A DNA stretch of 64,000 nucleotides from UBA11524 sp965646445 (GTDB lineage: Bacteria; Bacillota; Clostridia; Christensenellales; Aristaeellaceae). Below are positions 1 to 8,553 of this stretch, piece by piece (position 1 is the stretch's first letter; each line of letters starts with the position of its first letter). Made by a program: the position numbers and the translations under genes. The stretch lies in NCBI GenBank assembly GCA_965646445.1, contig CBFFZW010000001.1, positions 62,001-126,000 of the forward strand, written 5' to 3'. The notes beneath the pieces were generated by a model. That model saw nothing but the letters and a program-made list of their open reading frames with translations. It was not told where the DNA came from and made no database searches.

Positions 1-599
1 AGGAAGCGCCGCAGGGGCAGCATCAGCACGGCGGTGATGATGACGGTGGCCAGCAGATTGGTGATGCTGCGGCCGAAGTGCGCCGCCGTCAGGGTCACGC
101 CGCCAAGGTAAATGTAAATGAGGTTGACGGCCTCATAGAGGATGACGTTCATGGCGGCGCACAGGGGTGTGCGCACATAGGGGCTGGCGTTGGCACCCGG
201 ATGGCCAAGGAACAGATCCATCAAGCCGTTGATGAGGGCGTGACGGCGCTTGACATTGCGGCCCAGGCTGCGCTCCTCCTCCAGGCGCTTTTCGCTTTTG
301 TCAGCGAAGAAGATGCTGCAGAACAGCGCGCCCAGGGGATAAAGCAGCAGGTTCATCATCGGCAGGGAAGGGAGCATGGTTTCCATGACAATGCCGTAAA
401 GTCCGCCGACCCACAGCGCCCGCAGACGCCCGTAGCCCACCGTCAGGATGGCGATGACCGCGTAGATCAGGCTGGGCGTCACCCCGCCGATGCTGACATA
501 GGGCATCACGCAGACCTGCAGGAGGTACCCCAGCGCGATGACCAGGAAAAACTTGAACTGAAGCCAGATATAGCGCCGGGAGGAATCGCGCTTCTTCAC
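1..599 (-). CDS. mreD: Rod shape-determining protein MreD (3' end outside window)
   Basis: MreD is an integral membrane partner of MreC in the elongasome. The reading frame opens with GTG overlapping the mreC stop (GTGA), so translation is probably coupled. The 199 visible residues start MKKRDSSRRYIWLQFKFFLV and hold several hydrophobic segments with short polar loops; a charged loop (DKSEKRLEEERSLGRNVKRR) lies about residues 97-116. No stop occurs before the left edge, so the protein is longer than the usual 160-180 residues. The assignment rests mainly on position after mreB-mreC plus the membrane topology, because MreD sequences are poorly conserved. Confidence 0.85.
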   Translation of the reverse strand, partial: MKKRDSSRRYIWLQFKFFLVIALGYLLQVCVMPYVSIGGVTPSLIYAVIAILTVGYGRLRALWVGGLYGIVMETMLPSLPMMNLLLYPLGALFCSIFFADKSEKRLEEERSLGRNVKRRHALINGLMDLFLGHPGANASPYVRTPLCAAMNVILYEAVNLIYIYLGGVTLTAAHFGRSITNLLATVIITAVLMLPLRRF

Positions 600-2077
600 C
601 TGTCATCCTCCTCGAAGGTCAGCTGACCGGGGTTCAGGGTGATGTAGGGTGTGGGTGTGGGGGTAAAGGTGGGCGTGGGGGACGGCGTGGGTTCGCCGCT
701 GACCACATGATACTCGTACACAGGCCCGGCGATGGTGGGCACGGACGTGGGGGATGGCGCGGGTGTGGCCGTGGGCGCCTCGGTGGGCGTGGGGGACGGC
801 GTGACGGTGACGTTGGGATCCGGCGTAGCGGTCTGGCCGAAGACGGTGGTGGAGCCGATCTTCAGCGTGGGCATCGGGCGGGCGGTGGGCAGCGGAACAA
901 ACTCGTTGTAGCTGCTGGCGCTCTCCCGGCCCTGGACGGCTTCCGCCGTGGGCTTGTAGCGCAGGACGATGACATATTCCAGGTGCTCAAAGTCCACCTG
1001 GGGCTGCACGACGATGTACTGCTTGTTGGCGTCCATACCGCGGGTGGATTCCCGCACGGTGCCGATGGGAATGCCCTTGGGGAAGGACAGGCCGACGCCG
1101 GAGGTAACCACCAGGTCGCCGGGGCGGGGCAGATGATCCTCGGGCAGATAGTACATGCGGCACATGGGCTGGCCGTCGATGCCCAGCGTACCGCGGACGG
1201 TGCCCTGATCGCGGCTGGACTGGATCAGTCCGGCAATGGAGGCCTCGCTGTCAATGATGGAGCGAACCTGGCTCTGCGTCTCGCTGACGGTTTCCGTATA
1301 GCCCACCAGCGCGCCGGAGATGGTCACGGCCATGAATTCGGAAATGCCGTCCCGCCGTCCGCGGTTGATGGTGAAGGTGGAGAAGTAATTGCCGTCGTCC
1401 CGGCCGATGACGGTGCAGGCGATGGGGTTCATGTTCTCATTGGCGGACATTTCATCGTACATGTTTTCGTACTGGGAAAGCTGGTACTGCAATTCATCCG
1501 CCCGCATGGCCTGGTAGACCAGCTGCTCGTTTTCCGCGCGGAGGCGGTTGTACTCCGTTTCCAGGTTGGCCCGCAATTTCAGCGTCCGCAGATACCCGGC
1601 GAAGGATTCCGTCACGCCGGAAAAAATGCTCTGAACCGGCGTTACCACCCGGGAAACGACGCCCTCGGGGAGTTGCAGAATCGTCAGCCCCGGCATGATC
1701 CGGGACAGGAGCATCACGCCCAGGGTGCCGACGATGGCCAGGGTGATGACAATCAGCCATACCGTGCGCAGCCGCCGGGGCAGCTGCTTGCGCTCCCGCT
1801 TCTCCTGAGGGCGGACACGGGGCGCCTTCTTGCCCTTGATCTTGCCGCGGCCGATGGCGCCGTCATCCTCGGCGTCCTCCGTGTCGCCCACGGCCTCCGC
1901 CAGCTTCGACAGAGCCTGGTCGGGCGTGTCGGAAGCATCGCCATAGGCCGCCGCGCCCTCCGGCTCGCCGTCGGGCAGGTCGCGCTTGATGCTTTCCAGA
2001 CCGTCATAGATAAAATCATCATAAGCCGGGGTTGCGTCGGGCTTTTCCCAGCGCTGACCGCGCCTGTTGCGCGCCAT
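596..2077 (-). CDS. mreC: Rod shape-determining protein MreC
   Basis: MreC is a bitopic extracytoplasmic scaffold that links MreB filaments to the peptidoglycan synthases. Of 493 residues, about the first 105 form a charged cytoplasmic extension. One transmembrane segment follows (VWLIVITLAIVGTLGVMLL), then a coiled coil around LETEYNRLRAENEQLVYQAM, then the beta-barrel MreC core (for example PIACTVIGRDDGNYFSTFTI and GDLVVTSGVGLSFPKGIPIG). The last ~90 residues are a Pro/Thr-rich tail. Family members are usually about 280-370 residues, so both ends are enlarged. It starts 33 bp after mreB and overlaps mreD. The ATG at 2077 has a plausible ribosome site; a shorter start cannot be excluded. Confidence 0.95.
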   Translation of the reverse strand: MARNRRGQRWEKPDATPAYDDFIYDGLESIKRDLPDGEPEGAAAYGDASDTPDQALSKLAEAVGDTEDAEDDGAIGRGKIKGKKAPRVRPQEKRERKQLPRRLRTVWLIVITLAIVGTLGVMLLSRIMPGLTILQLPEGVVSRVVTPVQSIFSGVTESFAGYLRTLKLRANLETEYNRLRAENEQLVYQAMRADELQYQLSQYENMYDEMSANENMNPIACTVIGRDDGNYFSTFTINRGRRDGISEFMAVTISGALVGYTETVSETQSQVRSIIDSEASIAGLIQSSRDQGTVRGTLGIDGQPMCRMYYLPEDHLPRPGDLVVTSGVGLSFPKGIPIGTVRESTRGMDANKQYIVVQPQVDFEHLEYVIVLRYKPTAEAVQGRESASSYNEFVPLPTARPMPTLKIGSTTVFGQTATPDPNVTVTPSPTPTEAPTATPAPSPTSVPTIAGPVYEYHVVSGEPTPSPTPTFTPTPTPYITLNPGQLTFEEDDR

Positions 2078-2110
2078 AGGCTTATCACCTCGCTTGCTGT
2101 TGGTCGGGGC

Positions 2111-3139
2111 TTATTCCCCCTGCATCAGGCCATTTTGGCCGATGGCGGTGAGCAGCTGCATGTTTTCCACCAGATAGCCAAGCCCCATGACCGTGCAGTC
2201 CTCCGGCTCCTTGGCGATGAGCACGGGCATGCCCAGTTCTGTGGCGATAAACTGATCCATCGCGAAGAGCTGCGCGCCGCCGCCGGTGAGGTGGATGCCG
2301 CCGCGCATGACGTCCGCCGCCAGCTCCGGCGGGGTACGCTCCAGCACCCACTTGATGGCCGCGATGATGGCCAGACAGGGCTCCCGCAGGGCCTCGTAGG
2401 CCTGGGCGGAGGTAAAGTCAATGTCCATGGCCTGGGGCGAAAGGAGATCCCGCCCGCGGATGCGAACCTGTCGGCTCTCGGTGACGGGCATGGCGGTGGC
2501 CAGGTCAATTTTGACATCCTCCGCCGTGCGGTCGCCGATGAGCATATTGAACTCACGCTTGATGTAGTTGATGATGGCCTGATCCATCTTCACCCCGCCC
2601 ATGGGAACGCTCTGCGCCACCACGATGCCGCCCAGGGAGACGATGGCCACGTCCGTGGTGCCGCCGCCGATATCCACCACCATGCTGCCCACCGGCTCGT
2701 AGACCGGCAGGCCCGAGCCGATGGCGGCGGCAAAGGGCTTCTCAATGAGATAGACCGTCTTGGCCCCGGCGATCTCCGCCGCCTCGCTGATGGCCTTGCG
2801 GGACACGGCGGGCAGTCCTGTGGGCACGGACACGACCACCTTGGGCTTGACCACATGGCTCACGCCGATGGCCTTGCGGATGAAATAGCGCAGCAGCATC
2901 TCCGTCATGTCAAAGTCGGAGATGGCGCCGTTTTTGATCGGCCGGACGACGGACAGCGCCTCGCTGGTGCGGCCCATGAGGAACTTTGCCTCGTCGCCCA
3001 CCGCGCGGACGTTGCGCTTGTTGTTGCTGTCGATAACCACCATCGTGGGCTCGCTGATGACGATGCCCCGGCCGCGGACATAGACCACCGTGTTGGAGGT
3101 ACCCAGATCAATCCCGATTTCAGGAGCGAAAAAAGCCAT
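2111..3139 (-). CDS. mreB: Actin-like cell shape protein MreB
   Basis: MreB polymerises on the inner membrane face and directs lateral wall synthesis. The 342-residue product has full family length. It carries the actin-fold phosphate-1 loop (GIDLGTSNTVVYVRGRGIV), the connect/phosphate-2 loop (VDIGGGTTDVAIVSLGG) and the adenosine motif (GGIHLTGGGAQL). It is the second gene of a maf-mreB-mreC-mreD operon, 18 bp after maf. MreB versus the paralogue Mbl cannot be settled from sequence, but linkage to mreCD favours MreB. Confidence 0.97.
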   Translation of the reverse strand: MAFFAPEIGIDLGTSNTVVYVRGRGIVISEPTMVVIDSNNKRNVRAVGDEAKFLMGRTSEALSVVRPIKNGAISDFDMTEMLLRYFIRKAIGVSHVVKPKVVVSVPTGLPAVSRKAISEAAEIAGAKTVYLIEKPFAAAIGSGLPVYEPVGSMVVDIGGGTTDVAIVSLGGIVVAQSVPMGGVKMDQAIINYIKREFNMLIGDRTAEDVKIDLATAMPVTESRQVRIRGRDLLSPQAMDIDFTSAQAYEALREPCLAIIAAIKWVLERTPPELAADVMRGGIHLTGGGAQLFAMDQFIATELGMPVLIAKEPEDCTVMGLGYLVENMQLLTAIGQNGLMQGE

Positions 3140-3157
3140 GCGCTATCAAACCTCAAT

Positions 3158-3763
3158 TCATCTATCGGAAGCCGCGGAGGAGGCGCTGAGGACGTGCAGT
3201 CCGGCAGCCTCCAGCAGGCGGCGGGTGAGGGTCAGGGGGAGACCGATGACGTTGGTGGAGGAACCGCGGATCTCCTCGATCCACAGCCCGGCAATGCCCT
3301 GCAATGCGTAGGAGCCCGCCTTGTCGGAGGGCTCGCCCGTGGCGATGTAGGCGCGGATGTCGCTGTCCGTCATATCGCCAAAGCGCACGGAGGTTTCCTC
3401 CACGCCGGGATGCTCACGGCCCGCCGTGTCCACCACGCAAACGCCGGTATACACATGATGCCAGCGCCCGGAGAGCATCCGCAGGGTGCGGAAGGCGTCC
3501 TCCTCATCCCGGGGCTTGCCCAGGGGCACATCGTCGATGGCGACCAGGGTATCGGAGGCAAGCACCACCTTGCCGGGATGCTTCGCGGCGCCGGCGGCTG
3601 CCTTGCGGCGGGCCAGCTCGACCACGGCCTCCCGGGCGCCAAGGCCGCAGTGCTCGTCCACCTCGGGGGCGTCCACCAGGAAGGGAATGCCCGTCAGGGC
3701 AAGAAGCTCACGGCGGCGTGGCGAGGCTGACGCGAGGATCAGCGGAGGATCAAAGCAGGACAT
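3158..3763 (-). CDS. maf: Maf-family nucleotide pyrophosphatase
   Basis: Maf proteins hydrolyse nucleoside triphosphates, including modified or non-canonical ones, to monophosphates. The 201-residue product begins with the signature LILASASPRRRELL and contains the conserved ASDTLVAIDDVPLGKP segment and DKAGSYALQGIAGLWIEEI, all typical of YhdE/YceF/Maf enzymes. Substrate subclass is not resolved. It is the first gene of the mre operon, an arrangement common in Bacillota, and is preceded by a good promoter. Confidence 0.93.
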   Translation of the reverse strand: MSCFDPPLILASASPRRRELLALTGIPFLVDAPEVDEHCGLGAREAVVELARRKAAAGAAKHPGKVVLASDTLVAIDDVPLGKPRDEEDAFRTLRMLSGRWHHVYTGVCVVDTAGREHPGVEETSVRFGDMTDSDIRAYIATGEPSDKAGSYALQGIAGLWIEEIRGSSTNVIGLPLTLTRRLLEAAGLHVLSASSAASDR

Positions 3764-3798
3764 AGGAAGCCTCCAATGCTAAAGACATTCCAGCTTGT

Positions 3799-3827
3799 AT
3801 TATACCACAGAATGGCGGCTGATGGAA
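3799..3827 (-). promoter_or_regulatory. Promoter of the maf-mreBCD operon
   Basis: On the minus strand an extended -10 (TGG-TATAAT, 3804-3799) lies 17 bp from a weak -35 (TTCCAT, 3827-3822). It sits about 40 bp before the maf start codon. Confidence 0.7.
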
Positions 3828-4019
3828 ATAAATCTGTAAAATTTTCACCAGATCCTCATGAGGACAAGGAAACATGCTCAAAATGGAACAAATGCGCCGG
3901 TGATCGGACATCCATTCGCCACGGGCTGCCGAAGGCGACATCAAAAGGGCCTGCTTCCAACGACCGGGCGGTCTGAGGGAAGCAAGCCCTTCCTGCTTGC
4001 GAATGGATTCAGAAAATTA
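3828..4019. other. Intergenic region between maf and queT
   Basis: No convincing gene is seen here. A weak inverted repeat (GCAAGC, 3982-3987, with GCTTGC, 3995-4000) lies just after the queT-like stop codon. It could slow or end transcription of that minus-strand gene but lacks a clean U tract. Confidence 0.4.
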
Positions 4020-4496
4020 TCATTGGAAGCGCGTGAGATCCAGCTTGCGCATGGCGGGCAGCAGCAGGAAGCCCAGGGCCACCGCCGCGACCTCGCCCAC
4101 GGCGACCTCCGCCATGGTCAGCCAGAGCGGCAGCGCATAGAAGACGGACAGCATCGCGCCCACAATGATGCCGTTGGCAGCCACGGGGCACAGCGCGGCC
4201 AGCAGCGGCCTGCGGCGCAGCGCGTAGGTGCCCACGGCGGCGATCAGCGTGGCCAGGGTGCCGAACAGCACATCCCAGATGGCCACGGGGCTGAGCAGGT
4301 TGGCCACCAGGCATCCCACCACCAGGCCGGGAATGGCTTGGGGCAAAAGGATGGGCAGCAGCGTCATGGCTTCGGAAACGCGGCATTGGACATTGCCGTA
4401 AGAAATCGGAGCCAGCAGGATGGTCAGCGCGGCGTAGAGCGCGGCAATCATCGCGCTCAGGCACAAAGACCGGGTGGTGAGGAACTTCTTGAACAT
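4020..4496 (-). CDS. queT: QueT-type queuosine-precursor ECF transporter substrate protein
   Basis: QueT proteins are membrane-bound substrate-binding (S) components of ECF transporters, predicted to import queuosine precursors such as preQ1. The 158-residue product has about five hydrophobic helices and the family-typical segment SYGNVQCRVSEAMTLLPILL. The ATG at 4496 was chosen because AGGAAGG precedes it and because the promoter at 4561-4589 would place an upstream in-frame start close to or before the RNA start. No ECF ATPase or energising subunit is in the window, so it probably shares a group II EcfAA'T module encoded elsewhere. Confidence 0.8.
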   Translation of the reverse strand: MFKKFLTTRSLCLSAMIAALYAALTILLAPISYGNVQCRVSEAMTLLPILLPQAIPGLVVGCLVANLLSPVAIWDVLFGTLATLIAAVGTYALRRRPLLAALCPVAANGIIVGAMLSVFYALPLWLTMAEVAVGEVAAVALGFLLLPAMRKLDLTRFQ

Positions 4497-4560
4497 AGAA
4501 GACCTTCCTTTCCTAAATATGAAATTCATTTGCAAAGCGAAAACAGTCGCAAGCAAGAAA

Positions 4561-4589
4561 ATCATACCACAAAATCGGCCGCATCACAA
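4561..4589 (-). promoter_or_regulatory. Promoter of the queT-like gene
   Basis: On the minus strand TTGTGA (4589-4584) and an extended -10 TGG-TATGAT (4566-4561) are separated by 17 bp. The 5' leader of about 60 nt shows no recognisable preQ1 riboswitch core. Confidence 0.65.
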
Positions 4590-4659
4590 GGGCGAAATCC
4601 GGGCAGGATGATGACTGCGCCGAACAAAACGGCGACATCAGGCAAGGAGGGTGTTCAAT

Positions 4660-4830
4660 ATGGCTCATCAGAAGAACAACCAGTGCATCCATTGCAGCGT
4701 GGAAAGCTGCCAGCATCATGCGGTGGACGACCTTTGCTCCCTGACCGACATCAAGGTCAGCCCCAAGGAGTGCTGCTGCAACGGCCGTCCCGACGAGAGC
4801 ATGTGCTCCAGCTACAAGTGCCGCTGGTAA
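4660..4830 (+). CDS. Small Cys-rich DUF1540 protein
   Basis: A 56-residue product beginning MAHQKNNQCIHCSVESCQHH, with nine cysteines in a CxxC...C...CCC...C...C pattern, matching DUF1540 proteins of spore-forming Clostridia. The spacing suggests metal binding, but function is unknown. AAGGAGGG lies 6-7 bp before the ATG, and a strong terminator follows, so it is a well-formed single gene. DUF1540 genes are often sporulation-associated, which fits the neighbouring germination operon; that link is inference. Confidence 0.85.
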   Translation: MAHQKNNQCIHCSVESCQHHAVDDLCSLTDIKVSPKECCCNGRPDESMCSSYKCRW

Positions 4831-4870
4831 ACGGCGCTTCGCCATCGTCGGCCATCGGAAAAGCCTGCGG

Positions 4871-4915
4871 GAAGGAGACGGCGCGTGGATTCAATACGCC
4901 GTCTCCTTCCTCCTT
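4871..4915 (+). terminator. Intrinsic terminator after the DUF1540 gene
   Basis: A 13-bp perfect stem (4871-4883 with 4897-4909) with a 13-nt loop, followed by a short pyrimidine-rich tract. Confidence 0.75.
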
Positions 4916-4937
4916 GCCATTGGAATGAACTGTTGGG

Positions 4938-6437
4938 GTGACAAGCTTGAACGACGCCATTTCCGCCAGCCTGGAAAAAAGCCGAGCCGTCATGGAAAAA
5001 AGGCTTTATCAGGATGTCAACCAGGACATGCGCTGCCGGCTCTTCCGCGTCTATCGCCGGGAGGCCGTTGTTTATTTTGTGGACGGCGTGATTTCCACCG
5101 ATTTTTTGCAGCACTATCTCCTTGAGCCCCTGGCGGAATTGATCGACGCCCCCTTTCAGGGCGATCTGGCCCAGCGGCTGTCGGAGGTGGTGCCGATCAT
5201 GGGCGCCAAGCGGGCGGAGACGTATCAGGAGGCCGTCAAGCAGATGATGGGCGGCCAGGCGGTGATTTTCGCGGACGGCATGGGGGAAGCGGTTTGCTTC
5301 GACATCCGCATGTTCGTCCACAGGAGCGTTTCGCCGCCCTTGACCGAAAGCGTGGTCAACGGCCCTCACGAGGGCTTCAACGAATCCATCCGCGATAATA
5401 TGACGCTTCTTCGGCGGATTCTGCAAACGCCGGAGCTGATTGGTGAAATGACCTCCATCGGGGATCGCTCGCCCTTGGGGCTTTGCGTGATGTACCTGAA
5501 GGACGCTGTGGATGAGGACAACCTGCGGCGGGTGAAAAACCGTCTGAAAAGCCTGCATGTGGATCATGTGATGTCCATCGGCGCTCTGGAGCAGCTGATG
5601 GAGGATAATCCGTTTGCGCTTTTGCCCCAGTGCTGCCTGACCGAGCGGCCCGACCGGGCGGCTTCCTTCCTATTAGAAGGCCAGATTGTGCTGGTGCTGG
5701 ACGGCGCGCCTCAGGTGCTGTGCCTGCCGGTGAGCTTCCTGCACCTGATCCATACCTCCGACGATACCTCCCTGCGCTGGCAGTACGGCACCTTCCTGCG
5801 CCTGACAAGGCTGATGGGCGCGGCCATCACGCTGCTTTTGCCGGGGCTGTTCGTGGCGGCGGTGACCTTCCATCCTGAACTGCTGCCCGTGACGCTGCTC
5901 ACCGCCATCCTGGAAAGTCAGGCGGCGGTGCCCCTGTCGATTCCCATGGAGATGCTGCTGATGCTGCTCATGTTCAACCTCATCGGCGAGGCGGGTACGC
6001 GGGTGCCGGGGGTGGTGGGCAGCTCCCTGGGGACGGTCAGCGGCCTGATTCTGGGGCAGGCGGCGGTGGAGGCCAAGCTGGTACACCCGCTGCTGATTAT
6101 CGTGGTGGCGGTGTCCAGCCTGGGCAGCTACGCCATCCCGGACTATTCCCTGGGCCTGGCCTTCCGCATCGCCCAATTGGTCTTTCTGGCCGTCAGCAGC
6201 GTATTCGGGCTGTACGGCATGGTGCTGCTGCTGGGCGCGTCGGCCATCCGGCTGTGCGGGATGCGCTCCCTGGGGTCGCCCTTTGCCGCGCCCATCGCGC
6301 CCGTGCGTACCCATAACCCGGATGTTTATATCCGCTATCCTCTCTGGCACCAGCGATTGCGCACCTGGCTGGCGAATCCAGCCGCGCCCTATCGCACGCG
6401 GGGGCGGATGCGCGGCTTTACCAGGAGGCGGCCATGA
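4938..6437 (+). CDS. gerA: Spore germination receptor subunit A (GerA family)
   Basis: This is the A subunit of a nutrient germinant receptor in the spore inner membrane. The 499-residue product has a long soluble N-terminal region and the family signature around ESVVNGPHEGFNESIRDN followed by LLRRIL. Then come about five transmembrane helices from roughly residue 285 (LTRLMGAAITLLLPGLFVAA, VPLSIPMEMLLMLLMFNLIG) and a basic C-terminus. The GTG at 4938 is the best start seen, though its ribosome site is weak and TTG at 4947 is possible. The stop overlaps gerB (ATGA), so the subunits are probably made in a coupled way. No clear sigma-G promoter was found in the short upstream gap. Confidence 0.93.
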   Translation: MTSLNDAISASLEKSRAVMEKRLYQDVNQDMRCRLFRVYRREAVVYFVDGVISTDFLQHYLLEPLAELIDAPFQGDLAQRLSEVVPIMGAKRAETYQEAVKQMMGGQAVIFADGMGEAVCFDIRMFVHRSVSPPLTESVVNGPHEGFNESIRDNMTLLRRILQTPELIGEMTSIGDRSPLGLCVMYLKDAVDEDNLRRVKNRLKSLHVDHVMSIGALEQLMEDNPFALLPQCCLTERPDRAASFLLEGQIVLVLDGAPQVLCLPVSFLHLIHTSDDTSLRWQYGTFLRLTRLMGAAITLLLPGLFVAAVTFHPELLPVTLLTAILESQAAVPLSIPMEMLLMLLMFNLIGEAGTRVPGVVGSSLGTVSGLILGQAAVEAKLVHPLLIIVVAVSSLGSYAIPDYSLGLAFRIAQLVFLAVSSVFGLYGMVLLLGASAIRLCGMRSLGSPFAAPIAPVRTHNPDVYIRYPLWHQRLRTWLANPAAPYRTRGRMRGFTRRRP

Positions 6438-7507
6438 GGACGATCACCCAGGTTCACAATGCCGAGGAACGGGTGGAAATGCGCGTCAAGGGCGACCGGC
6501 GGGCGAGGGTATGCCAGGTAAGCCTGCTGTGCGTGATGTCCATTCTGCGCGTGGGGCTGACGGAGATCGTCCCCCTGTGCGGCAGCGCGGCGTGGTGGGT
6601 ACTGGCGCTGTGCCTGCTTCCGGCGGCGGCTCTGTATGGGCTGGCCTGCCTGGCCATGCGCAGAACCGGCGCCGAGACCCTGACCGAGGCGGCCCGGGCG
6701 CTGCTGGGTGCGGCGGGCGTATGGGCGCTTTCCCTTGTGTGGGGCGTCCTTCTTTTGCTGGACGGCGCGGCGAGCATGACGGCGCTGGTCACTTCCTTCA
6801 CCGAGGGTATCGGCACCCAGGGCACGCAGGTGACCATGGCGGCTGTGACGCTGCTGGCGCTGCTTTTTTGCCTGCACCGGGACGGACTGGCCTGGGGGAT
6901 TTACTTCATGCGCCTGGCGCTGCTGGCCATCGCGGCCGGGGTGGCGGCGGGGATGATCGGCCTGGCCGCGCCGGATCATCTGCATCCCATGCTGGGACAG
7001 GGAAGGGCGTCCATCCTCGCGGCGGTTCGTGTCAGCGCGTCCGTGGGCTGGCCCCTGCTGCTGCTGGCCGATACCGCGCCGCCCACACCCCGCCGGGCGG
7101 GGCGTATTCTTCCGCCCATGCTGCTGACGGTGGGCGCCGTCCTGCTGGTCTGCCTGACCTTCCCGTGTGAAATTCTGATACGGGAGAGCACCCTGGCGGG
7201 CAGGCTTTTGCAGCCTTCTCTTTACCTGCCCCAGGCCCTGCGAACGCTGACCCACAGCCTGATGATGCTACTGTTCTTCCTGTCGATTGCCACGGCGTCC
7301 CAGTTGGCGGCCAACCGCTTCCTGACGCCCAAGGGGCGGGAGCTTCCCTGGCTGGCCGGGGTGGCGGCGGCGCTCATCGCCGGAACGCAGCTCGCGCCCA
7401 TCCGCGCCCTGTGGCAAGCGCTGACGCTGGGCCTGACGTGGCTGCCGACGCTGCTGGTTATCATGATTTTGCTGCTTAATGTATGGAGGAAGCCATGCGT
7501 CAAGTGA
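6434..7507 (+). CDS. gerB: Spore germination receptor subunit B (GerAB-type permease)
   Basis: GerB subunits belong to the amino acid-polyamine-organocation transporter superfamily and are the probable germinant-sensing subunit. The 357-residue product is almost entirely hydrophobic, with about ten transmembrane helices after a ~25-residue cytoplasmic N-terminus, as expected for the family. It overlaps gerA by 4 bp and runs 13 bp into the start of gerC. Germinant specificity cannot be read from sequence. Confidence 0.88.
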   Translation: MRTITQVHNAEERVEMRVKGDRRARVCQVSLLCVMSILRVGLTEIVPLCGSAAWWVLALCLLPAAALYGLACLAMRRTGAETLTEAARALLGAAGVWALSLVWGVLLLLDGAASMTALVTSFTEGIGTQGTQVTMAAVTLLALLFCLHRDGLAWGIYFMRLALLAIAAGVAAGMIGLAAPDHLHPMLGQGRASILAAVRVSASVGWPLLLLADTAPPTPRRAGRILPPMLLTVGAVLLVCLTFPCEILIRESTLAGRLLQPSLYLPQALRTLTHSLMMLLFFLSIATASQLAANRFLTPKGRELPWLAGVAAALIAGTQLAPIRALWQALTLGLTWLPTLLVIMILLLNVWRKPCVK

Positions 7508-8553
7508 TTTCCATGCTCCTGTGCGCGTGCCTGCTCTGCGGCGGCTGCTCCTCCGCGCTTCCGGCGGAGGAACGCTCCTTTGCCGTGGCCCTGGGGGTCA
7601 GCAAGGCGGCGAATGTCTGGGAGGTAACGGCCCGCATCCCGACCTATCAGCAGGGCGGCGGCTACCTGACCCTCTCCGCGCAGGGGGCGACCCTGGCCGA
7701 GGCACTGTCCCTGCTGGATGCCGCCGCGCCCATGCGGATGCACTATGGCCAGGCGCGGCTGCTCATCATCAGCCAGGGTCTGGCGGAGTCGGCGGATTTG
7801 CCGGGGGTGCTGCAAGCCCTGTCCCGCCTTCGGGATATGCGGCTGCAGGCGCAGGTCTGCGTCACGGCGGATGACCTGCCGGCCTTCATGGACGCCCTGG
7901 AGCCGCAAACGGGCACCCGGCTGAGCAAATCCCTGGACATCCTGCTGGAAACCCGGCGGGAGCTGGGTGTGGTGCCGGACGCCTCCCTGTCCTCGGTGCT
8001 GCGGATGGGCGAAAGGCAGAGCCCCGTGCTGCTCGCCGCCGCCCTGGCGGGGGAGGAGACGGTCAGCCGCCAGGGCATGGACGCGCCGCCGGAGCGTCAG
8101 AGCGTCCAGAGTGCGGGGGACATCCGCTTTGGCGGCGGATGGCTGGTCAACGCGGCGGGACAGGTGAAGGGCAGCGTGAGCCCCAGGGAAACGCAGCTGC
8201 TGAATCTGCTGGCGGGCAGGGCTCTGCGGAGCAGCCTGGCCATGGAGGACGGCGCGGTGACGCTGGCGGACGCTGGCTGCAAGCTGAAATTGGACGGCAA
8301 CACGGTTTACTGCGATGTCAGGCTGCGCTACACCGACGCCACCCTGTCGGAGGAAGGCGTCATCCGGGAGCTGAGCGACGATATACGGGCTGTGACGGCG
8401 AAGCTGTCCGCCGCGGACTGCGACGCCCTGGGCCTTGGCCGCCAGGCCATCCGCCACTTTGGCAGCGTCACCGCCTGGAAAGAACTGGACTGGCCAGCCC
8501 TGTACCCGCGGCTTCAATGGCAGATCACCGTGCGCCTGAGCACGGTCACATGA
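7495..8553 (+). CDS. gerC: Spore germination receptor subunit C (Ger(x)C lipoprotein)
   Basis: This is the lipid-anchored third subunit of the germinant receptor. From ATG 7495 the product has 352 residues, with a lipoprotein signal peptide ending in the lipobox LLCGGC and then a soluble Ger(x)C body (ERSFAVALGVSK, SKSLDILLETRRELGVVP, and a C-terminal domain with VKGSVSPRETQLLNLLAGR). The start at 7495 was preferred to the in-frame ATG at 7483 because GGAGG lies about 6 bp before 7495. It is slightly short for the family but looks complete. Confidence 0.9.
   Translation: MRQVISMLLCACLLCGGCSSALPAEERSFAVALGVSKAANVWEVTARIPTYQQGGGYLTLSAQGATLAEALSLLDAAAPMRMHYGQARLLIISQGLAESADLPGVLQALSRLRDMRLQAQVCVTADDLPAFMDALEPQTGTRLSKSLDILLETRRELGVVPDASLSSVLRMGERQSPVLLAAALAGEETVSRQGMDAPPERQSVQSAGDIRFGGGWLVNAAGQVKGSVSPRETQLLNLLAGRALRSSLAMEDGAVTLADAGCKLKLDGNTVYCDVRLRYTDATLSEEGVIRELSDDIRAVTAKLSAADCDALGLGRQAIRHFGSVTAWKELDWPALYPRLQWQITVRLSTVT

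Noticed and set aside
707..3730. A 1007-codon open frame on the plus strand across mreC, mreB and maf
   Set aside because: It is the antisense of three well-recognised genes; its Gly/His/Arg/Asp-rich composition is typical of GC-rich antisense frames and it has no ribosome site.
4497..4600. preQ1 riboswitch before the queT-like gene
   Set aside because: The leader is only about 60 nt and shows neither the class I aptamer core nor a terminator or pseudoknot that I could match.
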